Positions 24,693 to 33,657 of a stretch of 64,000 nucleotides of DNA are shown here, piece by piece; positions within the stretch are counted from its first letter, which is position 1; every line of letters starts with the position of its first letter. The stretch comes from Arsenicicoccus bolidensis DSM 15745 (GTDB lineage: Bacteria > Actinomycetota > Actinomycetes > Actinomycetales > Dermatophilaceae): assembly GCF_000426385.1 (NCBI RefSeq), contig NZ_AUFG01000003.1, forward strand, positions 1 to 64,000. The letters are read 5' to 3'. Made by a program: the position numbers and the translations under genes. The notes under the pieces are model-generated. The model saw only the letters and a list, made by a program, of their open reading frames with translations, was not told where the DNA came from and did not search any database.

Positions 24693-26090
24693 TCATCGTC
24701 GACCTGACCTTGAAGAAGATTCTGTAGGCGCATCGGCCCACATGCTCCTAGGGGCAGTCGCGAAGAGGATGGCGGCCAGAAGAAACCCGTTGGTGATGAT
24801 GGCTGTAATGGGACTCGAGTTGACCAACGCGATTACCGGGGTGAAGAGAACGCCAGCCGTCACTGTCAGCGGGAGCCTTCGACCAGCGGACGCGACCCCC
24901 GCGACAACCACGGCGCAGACGGCTGCCTCGATGAATACTCCGGTGAGGTGCAGGTTAGCGAAGCCATCCGCGACATAGTTGGCGTTCGCCTGCACAGCGG
25001 CGTTACCGGTCATGTGCTTGCCGACTGTGAATCCAGCCGTGCTCAAGTAAGGCGAGGGGCCAAGAAAACTCAAGAAGCTGTCACGCCAACCGATGACGGG
25101 GTTCTGGTCGAACACCGCCCAGTGAGCCGCCGCGAGGTTGCCCGACACGAGGATGAAGCGATCGATGAACAGCGCGGTCCACAAGCTGGTGCCCCTCACA
25201 AGGTCAGCAGCCAATGACAGAGAGACAAAGCCAATGATGCCAGCACCCACGTGCAGTCCAGACAGGTGACGCACCACCCTGATGCCGGCAATGACCACCA
25301 ATATGCCTATGCCGGACAGGATGGTGGTCTTAAACCCCGTGATGGAGTAGATGAGGAATTGACCGACGAAACCCGCAGTAATCAACCAGCGACTGCCACC
25401 CGTCGCGCCACGCGTTATGAGGAGGGGGTTGATCACATTTCCCTGGAGGCGCACGAGGTATCCGAGGAGGGCCCCCTGGGATGCGATCGTGTCACGATAC
25501 GAATCGCGAATGGAGTACACCTGAGTGAGGTCCAGGGAGGCCATGGTGAATCCGGCATTGAGGCCCATGTAAGCATACGTGGATAGCGAGAAGGTGGCAA
25601 TGGCCAGCCAGTAGAGTTGAGGCTCGACGGGGATAATGGGGGAGACGTCGGTTGGAATCCCCCTAATCAAGAGGACCATTGCGATAAAGGAAACGCCACT
25701 CACCGCAGTGATCACGTTTGCCTGATCGGGAGTGCACAGCTCGGTGTAGTGGGGGACCATCATGAGGGGGACGATCATGATGAAGTACATAATCCAGATC
25801 ATGACGTCTGCCGCGGTCTTGACTAGTTGCGGCAGCATCAGTCCCACGAGGTAGAGACCGCCGAGGCTGAATGCATAGTTGACCAGGTCGGGAGCGCGGT
25901 ATTGCTCGCCCATGTATGAGAACGTCGGGCTGACGACCAACTCATAAGCCAGCCTAAGCACGTACGTATAGGCGACAAGAGACGCGGCCAACCACAGGGC
26001 GTGGAGCGCCGGTCCTCGACCATGCTCGCCGCGGCGGCCGGCCGCATTGACTTGCTGAGACCGCCGAGACCGGGTAGGGGTGGGGGTCAC
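24693..26090 (-). CDS. wzy: polysaccharide polymerase, Wzy-like
   Basis: A 465-residue very hydrophobic protein with about 11-12 predicted helices and a larger loop around residues 300-370 (NPVIGWRDSFLSFLGPSPYLSTAG), the layout of Wzy/O-antigen polymerases. It would join flipped repeat units. I chose the GTG at 26090 because it forms a GTGA overlap with the stop of the preceding glycosyltransferase gene. An ATG at 26156 would add 22 non-conserved residues. Sequence identity in this class is always low, so the call rests on topology and context. Confidence 0.7.
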   Translation of the reverse strand: MTPTPTRSRRSQQVNAAGRRGEHGRGPALHALWLAASLVAYTYVLRLAYELVVSPTFSYMGEQYRAPDLVNYAFSLGGLYLVGLMLPQLVKTAADVMIWIMYFIMIVPLMMVPHYTELCTPDQANVITAVSGVSFIAMVLLIRGIPTDVSPIIPVEPQLYWLAIATFSLSTYAYMGLNAGFTMASLDLTQVYSIRDSYRDTIASQGALLGYLVRLQGNVINPLLITRGATGGSRWLITAGFVGQFLIYSITGFKTTILSGIGILVVIAGIRVVRHLSGLHVGAGIIGFVSLSLAADLVRGTSLWTALFIDRFILVSGNLAAAHWAVFDQNPVIGWRDSFLSFLGPSPYLSTAGFTVGKHMTGNAAVQANANYVADGFANLHLTGVFIEAAVCAVVVAGVASAGRRLPLTVTAGVLFTPVIALVNSSPITAIITNGFLLAAILFATAPRSMWADAPTESSSRSGRR

Positions 26091-27304
26091 GTCGCCCACC
26101 CCGTGCGGGCTGGTGACGTGAGAATGCGCTCGGCCAGGGCCGCGGTGCTTAACCATAGATTTTCCCTGCAGCGCGCCTCTCGCAAGGCATCGCTCGCGTA
26201 GAGAGCCTTTACGGCCGCCTCGCTAGCCATTACGTTGAATAGCTTGGGCGTGAGGTCTTCGCCCGCTTCGAAGACCGGACCGCTTGATGGATTCCTGATC
26301 AGGTGCTGCACGATGTCGTTGGTCGGTAGAGCGACGCGCAGGCCGGTTCCCATGGCCTGCTGGATCGTGATGGCGGGCATCGCCGGCCACACCCCTAGGT
26401 CACTGGCATTGAAGAGGGCGTTGAGCCGTGCTGCAGTGGTGAATTCGAACAGCATGAAGTGTTCGGAGAACCCGGATTGACGGACGTGTCGTCGGAGGTC
26501 ATCACTGGTCGACGACCGGTCGAGACCTGCTAAAACGATTCTTATCTTGCGGCCCTGTCGTATGTGCTGGAGGGCGGCCTCGATCAGTGCGTCAAAGCGC
26601 TTTTGCGGCTGGACCTTGCCAGGGGCGATGATCGTAAACTCGTCTTCGGCGATGCCCAACTCCGTCCGAGCTTCCCGCCGCAGGGCGGGCGACCAGGAGA
26701 ACACCTCGTCGTCGTAAGCAAGGGGGAGAAGTTCCATCTCGTGCCCCGCCGAAAAGGGTGCGAGCCGTCGAATGGTTTCAGGTGTATAACCGTAGAGGTG
26801 GTCGGCTCGGCGGTTGATGAACTGATAAAGCCTTCCCTTGGTGGCGCTAAAGATGCGGAACTTGAGAGCGGCAGCCTGGGGGGAGAGCGAGGCGTACATG
26901 GCAGAGTTGTCCCCATACAGCACCGACTTGCGCGCCTGGGTGCGCGCAAGGGACGCGGCCAATGGAAGCAGGTGGCCGGGAAAGACCTGGATGATGTGAT
27001 CGAAGGGACGAGCCTCGACGGCGCGTACGGCGCGGGGAGACCACACCATGGATCTGACTTCGGCCACGGGCAGGCGCAGCAGGGTAACCCCCTCCTCCGT
27101 CGTGGTGCCCGGTTGGTAACGCCGCTCCAGTCCCAGCGCTTGGATGTGCGCGTCCTTGAAGATGGGATTGACCTGATCTCCGGTTAGAACGTAGGTATCC
27201 GCCGACTTCCTGAGTGCTCGAACGAGGCCGATCTCTTGATAACCGCTGAACCAGTCGAAGAAGCCGGAGATAACGAGGATCCGCGGGCGCTCATGCATAG
27301 CCAC
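26087..27304 (-). CDS. glycosyltransferase, GT4-like
   Basis: A 405-residue cytosolic GT-B glycosyltransferase. The donor-side segment FTIIAPGKVQPQKRFDALIEAALQHIRQGRKIRIVLAG is characteristic. The usual E-x7-E region is altered (VWPAMPAITIQQAMGTGLRVALP). It probably adds the third sugar of the repeat unit. The GTG start has GAGG five bases upstream and follows the epimerase stop by 1 bp; an ATG six bases later is possible. Substrate cannot be read from sequence. Confidence 0.78.
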   Translation of the reverse strand: MAMHERPRILVISGFFDWFSGYQEIGLVRALRKSADTYVLTGDQVNPIFKDAHIQALGLERRYQPGTTTEEGVTLLRLPVAEVRSMVWSPRAVRAVEARPFDHIIQVFPGHLLPLAASLARTQARKSVLYGDNSAMYASLSPQAAALKFRIFSATKGRLYQFINRRADHLYGYTPETIRRLAPFSAGHEMELLPLAYDDEVFSWSPALRREARTELGIAEDEFTIIAPGKVQPQKRFDALIEAALQHIRQGRKIRIVLAGLDRSSTSDDLRRHVRQSGFSEHFMLFEFTTAARLNALFNASDLGVWPAMPAITIQQAMGTGLRVALPTNDIVQHLIRNPSSGPVFEAGEDLTPKLFNVMASEAAVKALYASDALREARCRENLWLSTAALAERILTSPARTGWAT

Positions 27305-27305
27305 G

Positions 27306-28439
27306 TTAGCCTCGCAACCCGGACCAAGAACGGTGGCGGCGGGCGGTTGACATTATGAAGCGAACAGCCCGGTCTGAAGTATTCCCAATCGCGTAGTCCG
27401 CCGGGAGCGTGGGTCCCTGTTCCGCAGACAGGTTGGGCCGGGCCATCACATCACGTACGCCGGCCTCGACATCGTCGGGGCACAACCCGGTCATCATGAT
27501 GCCGCCCGTGTCGAGGGCCTCGGGACGCTCGACCGAGTCGCGCAGAGTGATGGCGGGGAAGCCCAGCATCGTGGACTCCTCAGCGATGGTGCCGGAGTCA
27601 GACAGCACGCAGGCTGACGCCAGCTGGAGTTTGTTGTAGTCGTGGAACCCCAGCGGATCGCTAAAGGTCACCCCCTCCGGCTCGCTCCAGTTGGGAAGGC
27701 CCTCCAACTTCTTGCGTGTGCGCGGATGGGTGCTGACGAACACCGGCAGGTCATAGGCGTCGTGCACCCGTACGAGGCAGCCCAGCAGCTTACGCAGCCG
27801 CTCAGGGGAGTCGACGTTCTCCTCGCGGTGGGCGCTGACCAGGAAGTAGCCGCGCTCCTGGAGACCAAGCCGATCGAGCACATCAGACGCCTCGATCTGG
27901 GGTCGGTAGTGCTCGAGGACCTCGCGCATGGGCGATCCCGTGAGCAGGATCCGGCGGGGGTGCAGGCCCTCGGCGAGCAGGTTGCGGCGGGCGTGCTCGG
28001 TGTAGACGAGGTTGAAGTCCGCGACGTGGTCGACGAGGCGTCGGTTGGTCTCCTCGGGCACGTTCTCGTCGAAGCAGCGGTTGCCTGCCTCCATGTGGTA
28101 CACGGGGATTCGCATGCGCTTGGCCATGACTGCAGCGATGCACGAGTTGGTGTCGCCCAGCACGAGGAAGGCGTCCGGGCGCTCCTCAAGCAGCAAGGCC
28201 TCCACCTTGATGAGTGTCTCGCCCAGGACGTGTCCGAGGGAGCTGGTATCCACCCCGAGCATGTGGTCCGGCTGGCGAATACCGAGGTCGTCGAAGAACA
28301 CCTGGTTGAGCGTGTAGTCGTAGTTCTGCCCCGTGTGCACCAGGACGTGGTCCACCGTCTCGTCCAGCCGGGCCAGCACGCGGGACAGACGGATGAGCTC
28401 AGGGCGGGTCCCGACGACGGTCATGACCTTCAGGGGCAT
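27306..28439 (-). CDS. capG: UDP-HexNAc 2-epimerase (CapG/WbjD-like)
   Basis: A 377-residue non-hydrolysing epimerase of the WecB fold. It has VVGTRPELIRLSRVL at the N-terminus, HTGQNYD, GDTNSCIAA, HMEAGNRCFDENVPEETNRRLVDH, VSAHREENV and LSDSGTIAEES. Next to CapF and CapE homologues, it should make UDP-N-acetyl-L-fucosamine from the C2 epimer. The ATG has AGGAGA upstream and overlaps the end of capF by 10 bp. Confidence 0.9.
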   Translation of the reverse strand: MPLKVMTVVGTRPELIRLSRVLARLDETVDHVLVHTGQNYDYTLNQVFFDDLGIRQPDHMLGVDTSSLGHVLGETLIKVEALLLEERPDAFLVLGDTNSCIAAVMAKRMRIPVYHMEAGNRCFDENVPEETNRRLVDHVADFNLVYTEHARRNLLAEGLHPRRILLTGSPMREVLEHYRPQIEASDVLDRLGLQERGYFLVSAHREENVDSPERLRKLLGCLVRVHDAYDLPVFVSTHPRTRKKLEGLPNWSEPEGVTFSDPLGFHDYNKLQLASACVLSDSGTIAEESTMLGFPAITLRDSVERPEALDTGGIMMTGLCPDDVEAGVRDVMARPNLSAEQGPTLPADYAIGNTSDRAVRFIMSTARRHRSWSGLRG

Positions 28440-29527
28440 GCTTTCTCCTGGCGGACAGGCTCCCAGAAGGTATCGGGAGCGGCGGGGTCGAAGAGGGTGT
28501 GAGTCCAGAACTGCGTGAGCAGCTCGGCGTCTCCGACGTTGGTGATGTTGTGGACCCACATGGTCGGCATGTCGATGGCCACCGGGTTGGCGCCGTCGAC
28601 CTCGAAGTCGATCACGTCATCGTGGAACACGCGGCGGAGGGAGATGCGAGCGCGCCCACCCAGCACGACGAACCGCTCGATCTTGCCGAGGTGGTAGTGC
28701 TCGCCCCGGGTGATGCCGCACCGCGTCGTCGACACGAAGGTCTGCCCCTGCCCGCCGTGGCTGCGCACGGTCTCGACCAGCCGGCCCCGGTCGTCGCTGT
28801 GGGGTGTGAGCTGGATGGGGTAGGCCTGGGGGAAGAGCGCCGCGCGAAGGGTGTTGAAGAGGTTGACGTCGAAGGTGGGTGGTAGGGCAGGGATGTCGCC
28901 GGTGCGGTATGTCTCGCGGAAGGACACCAGCTTGTCCAGGACCTCCTGCACCGACGTCGGGTGAGGCTTGGGCGCCAGCTCGGCCTGATCCGTGGAGAGG
29001 GCGTCGATGAGGACCTGCGCGGCGTCCTGCACGTGGAGGACGCCGATCTCCTTGTCCTGCACGGAGGTCGGCGCCTCGTCGCGAGCGACCGCGTGGGCGA
29101 AGGTCGCGACGAAGGAGTTGTAGCCCGGCCGGCCGTGCTCGCCGAACAGGTTGGGGAGCCGGACGTCCACGACCTTGGCGCCGCTCGCCCGCAGCGCCTC
29201 CGTGGCACGGGACTTCCCCCGGCCGTAGGGCGAGTCGGCCCCGGCGTGAACCGTGTTCGCGTAGACGACGGTGCCGATCGAGCCCGAGCTGCGGACGGCC
29301 TCGGCGACGGCCTCCGCGAGCTCGACGTTGCCGCGCTCGACCTCCTCGTCGGACGCCCGGTTGACCCCGGCCACGTGCAGCACGGCGTCACAGCCCTGGA
29401 CCAGCTCCGGCATACGGCTGAAGGACTCACGGTCCACGGCCACGACCTCGTGGTCGGTCAGAGCCGCCAGGCGGACCCGCGTGTGCCAGCCGAGGAATCC
29501 TCCTGCCCCGGTGAGGAGAACCTTCAC
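28430..29527 (-). CDS. capF: bifunctional CapF-type epimerase/reductase
   Basis: A 365-residue two-domain enzyme. An N-terminal SDR domain (LLTGAGGFLGWHTRVRL) has the short NAD(P)-binding and Y-x3-K like region SPYGRGKSRA. A C-terminal cupin domain (about 250-360) has HSDDRGRLVETVRSHGGQGQTF, GEHYHLGKIERFVVLGG and WVHNITNVGD. This fusion is characteristic of CapF/WbjC, which epimerises C3 and reduces C4 toward UDP-L-FucNAc. Translationally coupled to capE upstream by ATGA. Confidence 0.92.
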   Translation of the reverse strand: MKVLLTGAGGFLGWHTRVRLAALTDHEVVAVDRESFSRMPELVQGCDAVLHVAGVNRASDEEVERGNVELAEAVAEAVRSSGSIGTVVYANTVHAGADSPYGRGKSRATEALRASGAKVVDVRLPNLFGEHGRPGYNSFVATFAHAVARDEAPTSVQDKEIGVLHVQDAAQVLIDALSTDQAELAPKPHPTSVQEVLDKLVSFRETYRTGDIPALPPTFDVNLFNTLRAALFPQAYPIQLTPHSDDRGRLVETVRSHGGQGQTFVSTTRCGITRGEHYHLGKIERFVVLGGRARISLRRVFHDDVIDFEVDGANPVAIDMPTMWVHNITNVGDAELLTQFWTHTLFDPAAPDTFWEPVRQEKACP

Positions 29528-30549
29528 AGCCCACGCTCCAGCAGCAGGCGGACCTCGGGGAGCGTTTGCAGGAGCTCCTTGGTCTGCTCGACGTCCAGAC
29601 GGGTCGTGTTGGCCGAGTTGTAGGCCTCGAGCATGCGGGGCTTGTCCTCGCCCTCCTCGACGTACTTCTCGTACTGCAGGGACCTGGCGTCCAGCGGCAC
29701 CCGGAAGTAGTCACCTTCGTCGGAGGACCGCAGGACCTCCTCCCAGGACAGGAGGGTCTCGTGCAGCTTCTCCCCGTGGCGGGTGCCGATGACGTCGATG
29801 GTGGGGGAGTCGTCACCGAAGAGAGAGGCGACACCGCGGGCGAGCACGTCGACGGTGCTGGCCGCCGCCTTGCGCACGAACAGGTCGCCGGGCTCGGCGT
29901 GCTCGAAGGCGTGGAGCACGAGATCCACGGAGTCCGCGAGCGACATGAGGAAGCGCGTCATGTCCGGGTCCGTGATCGTCAGGGGCTTGTCCGTGCGGAG
30001 CTGGTCGACGAACAGGGGGATGACCGAGCCACGGGAGTACATGACGTTGCCATAGCGCGTGACGGCGACGGTCGTCTTGCTGCGGGGGTTGTTGCGGGCA
30101 TAGGCCTGGGCCGTCTTCTCCATCAGCGCCTTGGACATCCCCATGGCGTTGACGGGATAGACGGCCTTGTCCGTGCTGAGGCACACGACCGTGCGGACCC
30201 CGGCGGCCGCGGACGCCTCGATCACGTTGTGGCTGCCCTGGACGTTGGTCTTGACCGCCTGCTGGGGGAAGAACTCGCACGACGGGACCTGCTTGAGCGC
30301 CGCCGCGTGGAAGACGAAGTCGGAGCCGCGCACCGCTGCTGCCACGCTGTCGATGTCGCGCACGTCGCCCAGGAAGAACTTGAGACGGTCGTCGCCGAAG
30401 TCCTTACGCATCTGGTCCTGCTTGGCCTCGTCGCGACTCAGGATGTGCACCTCGGCGGCGTCACGATCGAGGAGGTGACGTGCCATGGTCTTGCCGAAGG
30501 AACCCGTTCCGCCTGTGATGGTGACGGTTGCTCCAGACATGGTGTTCAT
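29524..30549 (-). CDS. capE: UDP-GlcNAc 4,6-dehydratase/5-epimerase (CapE-like)
   Basis: A 341-residue SDR of the CapE/WbjB/FlaA1 group, the first step to UDP-L-FucNAc. The nucleotide motif is VTITGGTGSFGKTMARHLL. Catalysis uses STDKAVYPVNAMGMSK with the Met-x3-Lys pair that replaces Tyr-x3-Lys in this group, and TRYGNVMYSRGSVIPLF follows. The start at 30549 has AAGGA six bases upstream and overlaps the preceding stop by ATGA. Confidence 0.92.
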   Translation of the reverse strand: MNTMSGATVTITGGTGSFGKTMARHLLDRDAAEVHILSRDEAKQDQMRKDFGDDRLKFFLGDVRDIDSVAAAVRGSDFVFHAAALKQVPSCEFFPQQAVKTNVQGSHNVIEASAAAGVRTVVCLSTDKAVYPVNAMGMSKALMEKTAQAYARNNPRSKTTVAVTRYGNVMYSRGSVIPLFVDQLRTDKPLTITDPDMTRFLMSLADSVDLVLHAFEHAEPGDLFVRKAAASTVDVLARGVASLFGDDSPTIDVIGTRHGEKLHETLLSWEEVLRSSDEGDYFRVPLDARSLQYEKYVEEGEDKPRMLEAYNSANTTRLDVEQTKELLQTLPEVRLLLERGL

Positions 30550-31475
30550 GCGGGGTCCTTCGCTCGTGAGTTGTCATGACGTGCTATGGCCCGGCCCAAT
30601 GCCAACCAGGAGATGTGGGGATCAAGGGGAGGTTGCCAGCCGGATTGCTCTAGCCAGGACGGGGCTTGTTGCTGACCTCGCCAGAGAGTCTCCAGGCGCC
30701 GTTCAATCCCGGCCGACCTCGGCACTATGGCGCTGGCGAGACAGGTCACGGCTAGGAGCGCGGAAGCCCATGAGTCGGAGACGCGATGCGGTTCGCGTCC
30801 CCCTAAGGCGGTGAGGACCGAATGCGTGGTAAGTCCTTCGCTTGGATGGTGCACGACGGATGGCGTAGCCAACGGCGTTGTGGCAAGCCAGGCAATGGCG
30901 TCGGCAACGTTTTCTACGAGAGCCTGCGGTGTCGGCTGCGCCGTCTTTGGTACGACGGCCAGCGGGGAGCGGGCGAGTCGGGCGATCGACCGCGTGACGG
31001 CTCGGCCCTCGCCATGGACTCCACCAGGTCGGTAGATGACCCAGTCGTGGCCCCCAGCATCCTTGAGTGCAAGCTCGCCTGCAGCCTTGGCCTGGGAGTA
31101 GGGCGAGAACGGATCTAATTGCCACGCACTGTCAAGGACAGGACGTCGCCCTTGAACGGCTGCGCTGCTCACATGAACCGTACGGCCCACCCCCGCCAGA
31201 CGGGCAGCGGTCAACACCACCGCCGGCAGCACTGCGTTGGCGGACCACAAATCTGGGCTTTCGCCGCTGCGTGCTGACGCCATGCCCGCCGCATTCACGA
31301 CCGCGTCAGCACCGGCAAATGCCGTGCCAAGGGCTGTGACCATGGCGTCGTCCGGGGCAGTCACGTGAAGACGCGGTGCGCTGACGCGGCGTGTCACGAT
31401 GCCTCGTCCCTCAAGGGCCGTCGCGACGGCTGACCCTACAAACCCGGTGCCGCCAAGGACCACGACCTCCGTCAT
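30546..31475 (-). CDS. NAD-dependent sugar 4-reductase/epimerase (WbpV-like)
   Basis: A 309-residue SDR with VVVLGGTGFVGSAVATAL at the N-terminus and the catalytic YSQAK (Tyr-x3-Lys). It resembles the reductases that convert UDP-4-keto-6-deoxy-GlcNAc to UDP-D-QuiNAc or UDP-D-FucNAc. That would place it after the WbpM-like dehydratase encoded four genes upstream. The exact product stereochemistry cannot be determined from sequence. It overlaps neighbours on both sides by 4 bp. Confidence 0.72.
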   Translation of the reverse strand: MTEVVVLGGTGFVGSAVATALEGRGIVTRRVSAPRLHVTAPDDAMVTALGTAFAGADAVVNAAGMASARSGESPDLWSANAVLPAVVLTAARLAGVGRTVHVSSAAVQGRRPVLDSAWQLDPFSPYSQAKAAGELALKDAGGHDWVIYRPGGVHGEGRAVTRSIARLARSPLAVVPKTAQPTPQALVENVADAIAWLATTPLATPSVVHHPSEGLTTHSVLTALGGREPHRVSDSWASALLAVTCLASAIVPRSAGIERRLETLWRGQQQAPSWLEQSGWQPPLDPHISWLALGRAIARHDNSRAKDPA

Positions 31476-32707
31476 CGTGCCCCCGCCGCTCGCTCCAGCA
31501 GGTCCAGCAGCGCTGAGGCACCGGCAGCTTCGCTGAGGTGCTCCGAGTAAAAGGCCCTTCCATTCGCACCCATCGACGCGAGAGCAGGCGCATCGTCCAA
31601 CATCTCAGCCAGAGCTGCTGCGATTGAGCCGGGGTCTCCCGGACGGGCCGTGCGACCTGCTCCGGCCCGCCGAACCAGGTCAGCACCGTCGCCCGCCAGG
31701 ATCCCCAATACCGGGTGCCCGGAGCACATCGTTGCCTGGAGCTTGCTGGGCAACGTCATGGCGAACAGTGGGTCATCAATCAGAGTCACGACTTGCACGG
31801 ACCCCAGCGCGAGGATATCTGCCATGCGATCGAACGGCTGGGGGTCAATAAATGTCACATTGTCCAAGTCAAGCTCGCGGACCTGTTCTCTGAGCTTAGG
31901 CCGGGACACGCCATCCCCGACAAATGCGAATTGAATATCCACTCGCCCACGGAGCAGGGCAGCAGCCTCAATCAGGACGTCAAGCCCCTGCACCTCACCC
32001 ATGTTTCCGGCGTACATGATCACATGGGGTGCGACAATTCCTAGCGACGAGGCGAGCGCTGGGTTGCGTCCCACAGGCCGGAAGGCCTGTTCGTCGGCCC
32101 AATTCGGCACCACAGAGAGCTTTCCTGTTGGCACACCGCGCAACGTCAATTCGTCAGCCATCCCCGGGGAGGTGACAGCAATGTGATGCGCCGCTCCGTA
32201 GACGGCGCGGAGCCCCGCGTTAATGCTCCCACGAGCTAACGCACCGGCGCGACGCGGGAGGAAGCCGCTGGAAAGGACACTGTCAGGCCAAAGGTCCTGC
32301 ACGTGCAGCACGTAAGGAACCTTCGCAGAGGCTCGCGACACCATGGCTGGGAGTGAGGCGGTCGCGGGTGAGCAAAACACGAGGTTTGCGTCTCGATCCC
32401 ACAAGGTCGCAGCAGCGGTCAGGCTACCCGTGGCTGCAAAGGAGGCGTAGTTCGCCATGCGCCGCAGGGCGCTGCGGTCGTGGCTGGGATAGATCACGCT
32501 GCGCCGCACATCGACCCCGCGGAGGGTCTCCCGTTGGTAGGGGCGCATCCTGTATCCCGGGTAAAGGCGGCCTGCTGGATAGATGGGAAACCCTGTGACA
32601 ACTCGAACGTCGTCACCCCTGCGCCCAAGCGCCCGGGAGATGGTCCCTGACAGGGATGCCGAGCCTACCTCTGGGTCGTACCAATGTGTGATGAACCCTA
32701 GTTTCAT
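31472..32707 (-). CDS. GT4 glycosyltransferase, WbuB-like (probable L-FucNAc transferase)
   Basis: A 411-residue GT-B enzyme with MKLGFITHWYDPEVGSASLSG at the N-terminus, VTGFPIYPAGRLYPGYR, YVLHVQDLWPDSVL and VIMYAGNMGEVQGLDVLIEAA. These features match the WbuB family, which transfers L-FucNAc to undecaprenyl-linked D-FucNAc/QuiNAc in several Gram-negative O-antigens. Presence of CapE/F/G supports that donor. ATGA overlap with the WecA-like gene upstream. Confidence 0.82.
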   Translation of the reverse strand: MKLGFITHWYDPEVGSASLSGTISRALGRRGDDVRVVTGFPIYPAGRLYPGYRMRPYQRETLRGVDVRRSVIYPSHDRSALRRMANYASFAATGSLTAAATLWDRDANLVFCSPATASLPAMVSRASAKVPYVLHVQDLWPDSVLSSGFLPRRAGALARGSINAGLRAVYGAAHHIAVTSPGMADELTLRGVPTGKLSVVPNWADEQAFRPVGRNPALASSLGIVAPHVIMYAGNMGEVQGLDVLIEAAALLRGRVDIQFAFVGDGVSRPKLREQVRELDLDNVTFIDPQPFDRMADILALGSVQVVTLIDDPLFAMTLPSKLQATMCSGHPVLGILAGDGADLVRRAGAGRTARPGDPGSIAAALAEMLDDAPALASMGANGRAFYSEHLSEAAGASALLDLLERAAGAR

Positions 32708-33657
32708 GATGCCACCCCTACAGCCCAACGAAGGATCTCAGGTAGCCGGGAATACCCGGCCAAAAGAAGCCCTGAGGCGGCGAGTCCGGTGACGGATCGC
32801 TTGTGAACGGCGACGGTGATCACTGCCGAGATCCCGGCGGCGAGCGCTGCGCTCTGCGCATGCGTCCAGCCATGTTGTGAGACCAGCCGTTGGTATACGT
32901 GCTCGCGATGTGCTTCCGTCAGCGGCGAACCCCGGCGAGCGCGTCGGACGACAGTGGAACCCGTGTCAGTCAGGTAGACCGAAAGGGGCGCGATGCAGGC
33001 CATGGCCGACCACCCGTCCCGTTGGGACAGGATGCCCGCTGCGAACGCGCCGCCGAACAAGTAGCTGCCTACATCGCCTAGGAAGAGACTGGCCTGCGGC
33101 ATGTTGTAGGGAAGGAAGCCCAAGCCCGCGCCCGCGGTCGCTGCTCCCAGCTCGACTAGAGCGCCACGGTGCGTCGAGGCGCCAACTCGCATCACAGAAG
33201 CCCCCCACAGGGCGGCCGTGAGCCCCGACATTCCATTGATGCCATCCATGAAATTGGTTGTGTTCACTGCCACGGAGGTGACAGCGGCGCCGACTACCGC
33301 GCCTGGGGTTCCGCCCAGAAACGCCTGCCCCATTACCCCCCCTACCACACCCTGGGCGATCAGACGGGTGAAGGGGGGCAGCCCGCGGATGTCGTCAAGC
33401 CGCCCGATTCCTGCGAGGGCACCGGCCCCCGCAAGGGCTGTCCAGGCAACGTCATGGCCAGCCACCTGGGCGGCTGCTGCGGCAACGCCGATACCCGTTG
33501 CGCAGGCAATCCCTCCGCCACGGGGGGTTGGAGACACGTGTGACGACCTGTGGTTGGGCATGTCCAGAAGACCTGTGAGGCGGAGGTGACGAATGGCGAT
33601 AGGGCAGACCAACGCCGTCGCGGCTGCCGAGAGCAGCAGTGCTCGGGAGCCGATCAC
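32704..33657 (-). CDS. undecaprenyl-phosphate HexNAc-1-P transferase (WbpL/WecA-like)
   Basis: A 317-residue polytopic enzyme of the MraY/WecA family that starts the repeat unit by moving a sugar-1-phosphate from its UDP donor to undecaprenyl phosphate. Active-site motifs are GRLDDIRGL (paired Asp), VNTTNFMDGINGMSG, LFLGDVGSYLFGG and the cytoplasmic His motif AHREHVYQRL. About nine to ten helices. The D-QuiNAc/FucNAc genes nearby suggest a WbpL-type substrate. Confidence 0.88.
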   Translation of the reverse strand: MIGSRALLLSAAATALVCPIAIRHLRLTGLLDMPNHRSSHVSPTPRGGGIACATGIGVAAAAAQVAGHDVAWTALAGAGALAGIGRLDDIRGLPPFTRLIAQGVVGGVMGQAFLGGTPGAVVGAAVTSVAVNTTNFMDGINGMSGLTAALWGASVMRVGASTHRGALVELGAATAGAGLGFLPYNMPQASLFLGDVGSYLFGGAFAAGILSQRDGWSAMACIAPLSVYLTDTGSTVVRRARRGSPLTEAHREHVYQRLVSQHGWTHAQSAALAAGISAVITVAVHKRSVTGLAASGLLLAGYSRLPEILRWAVGVAS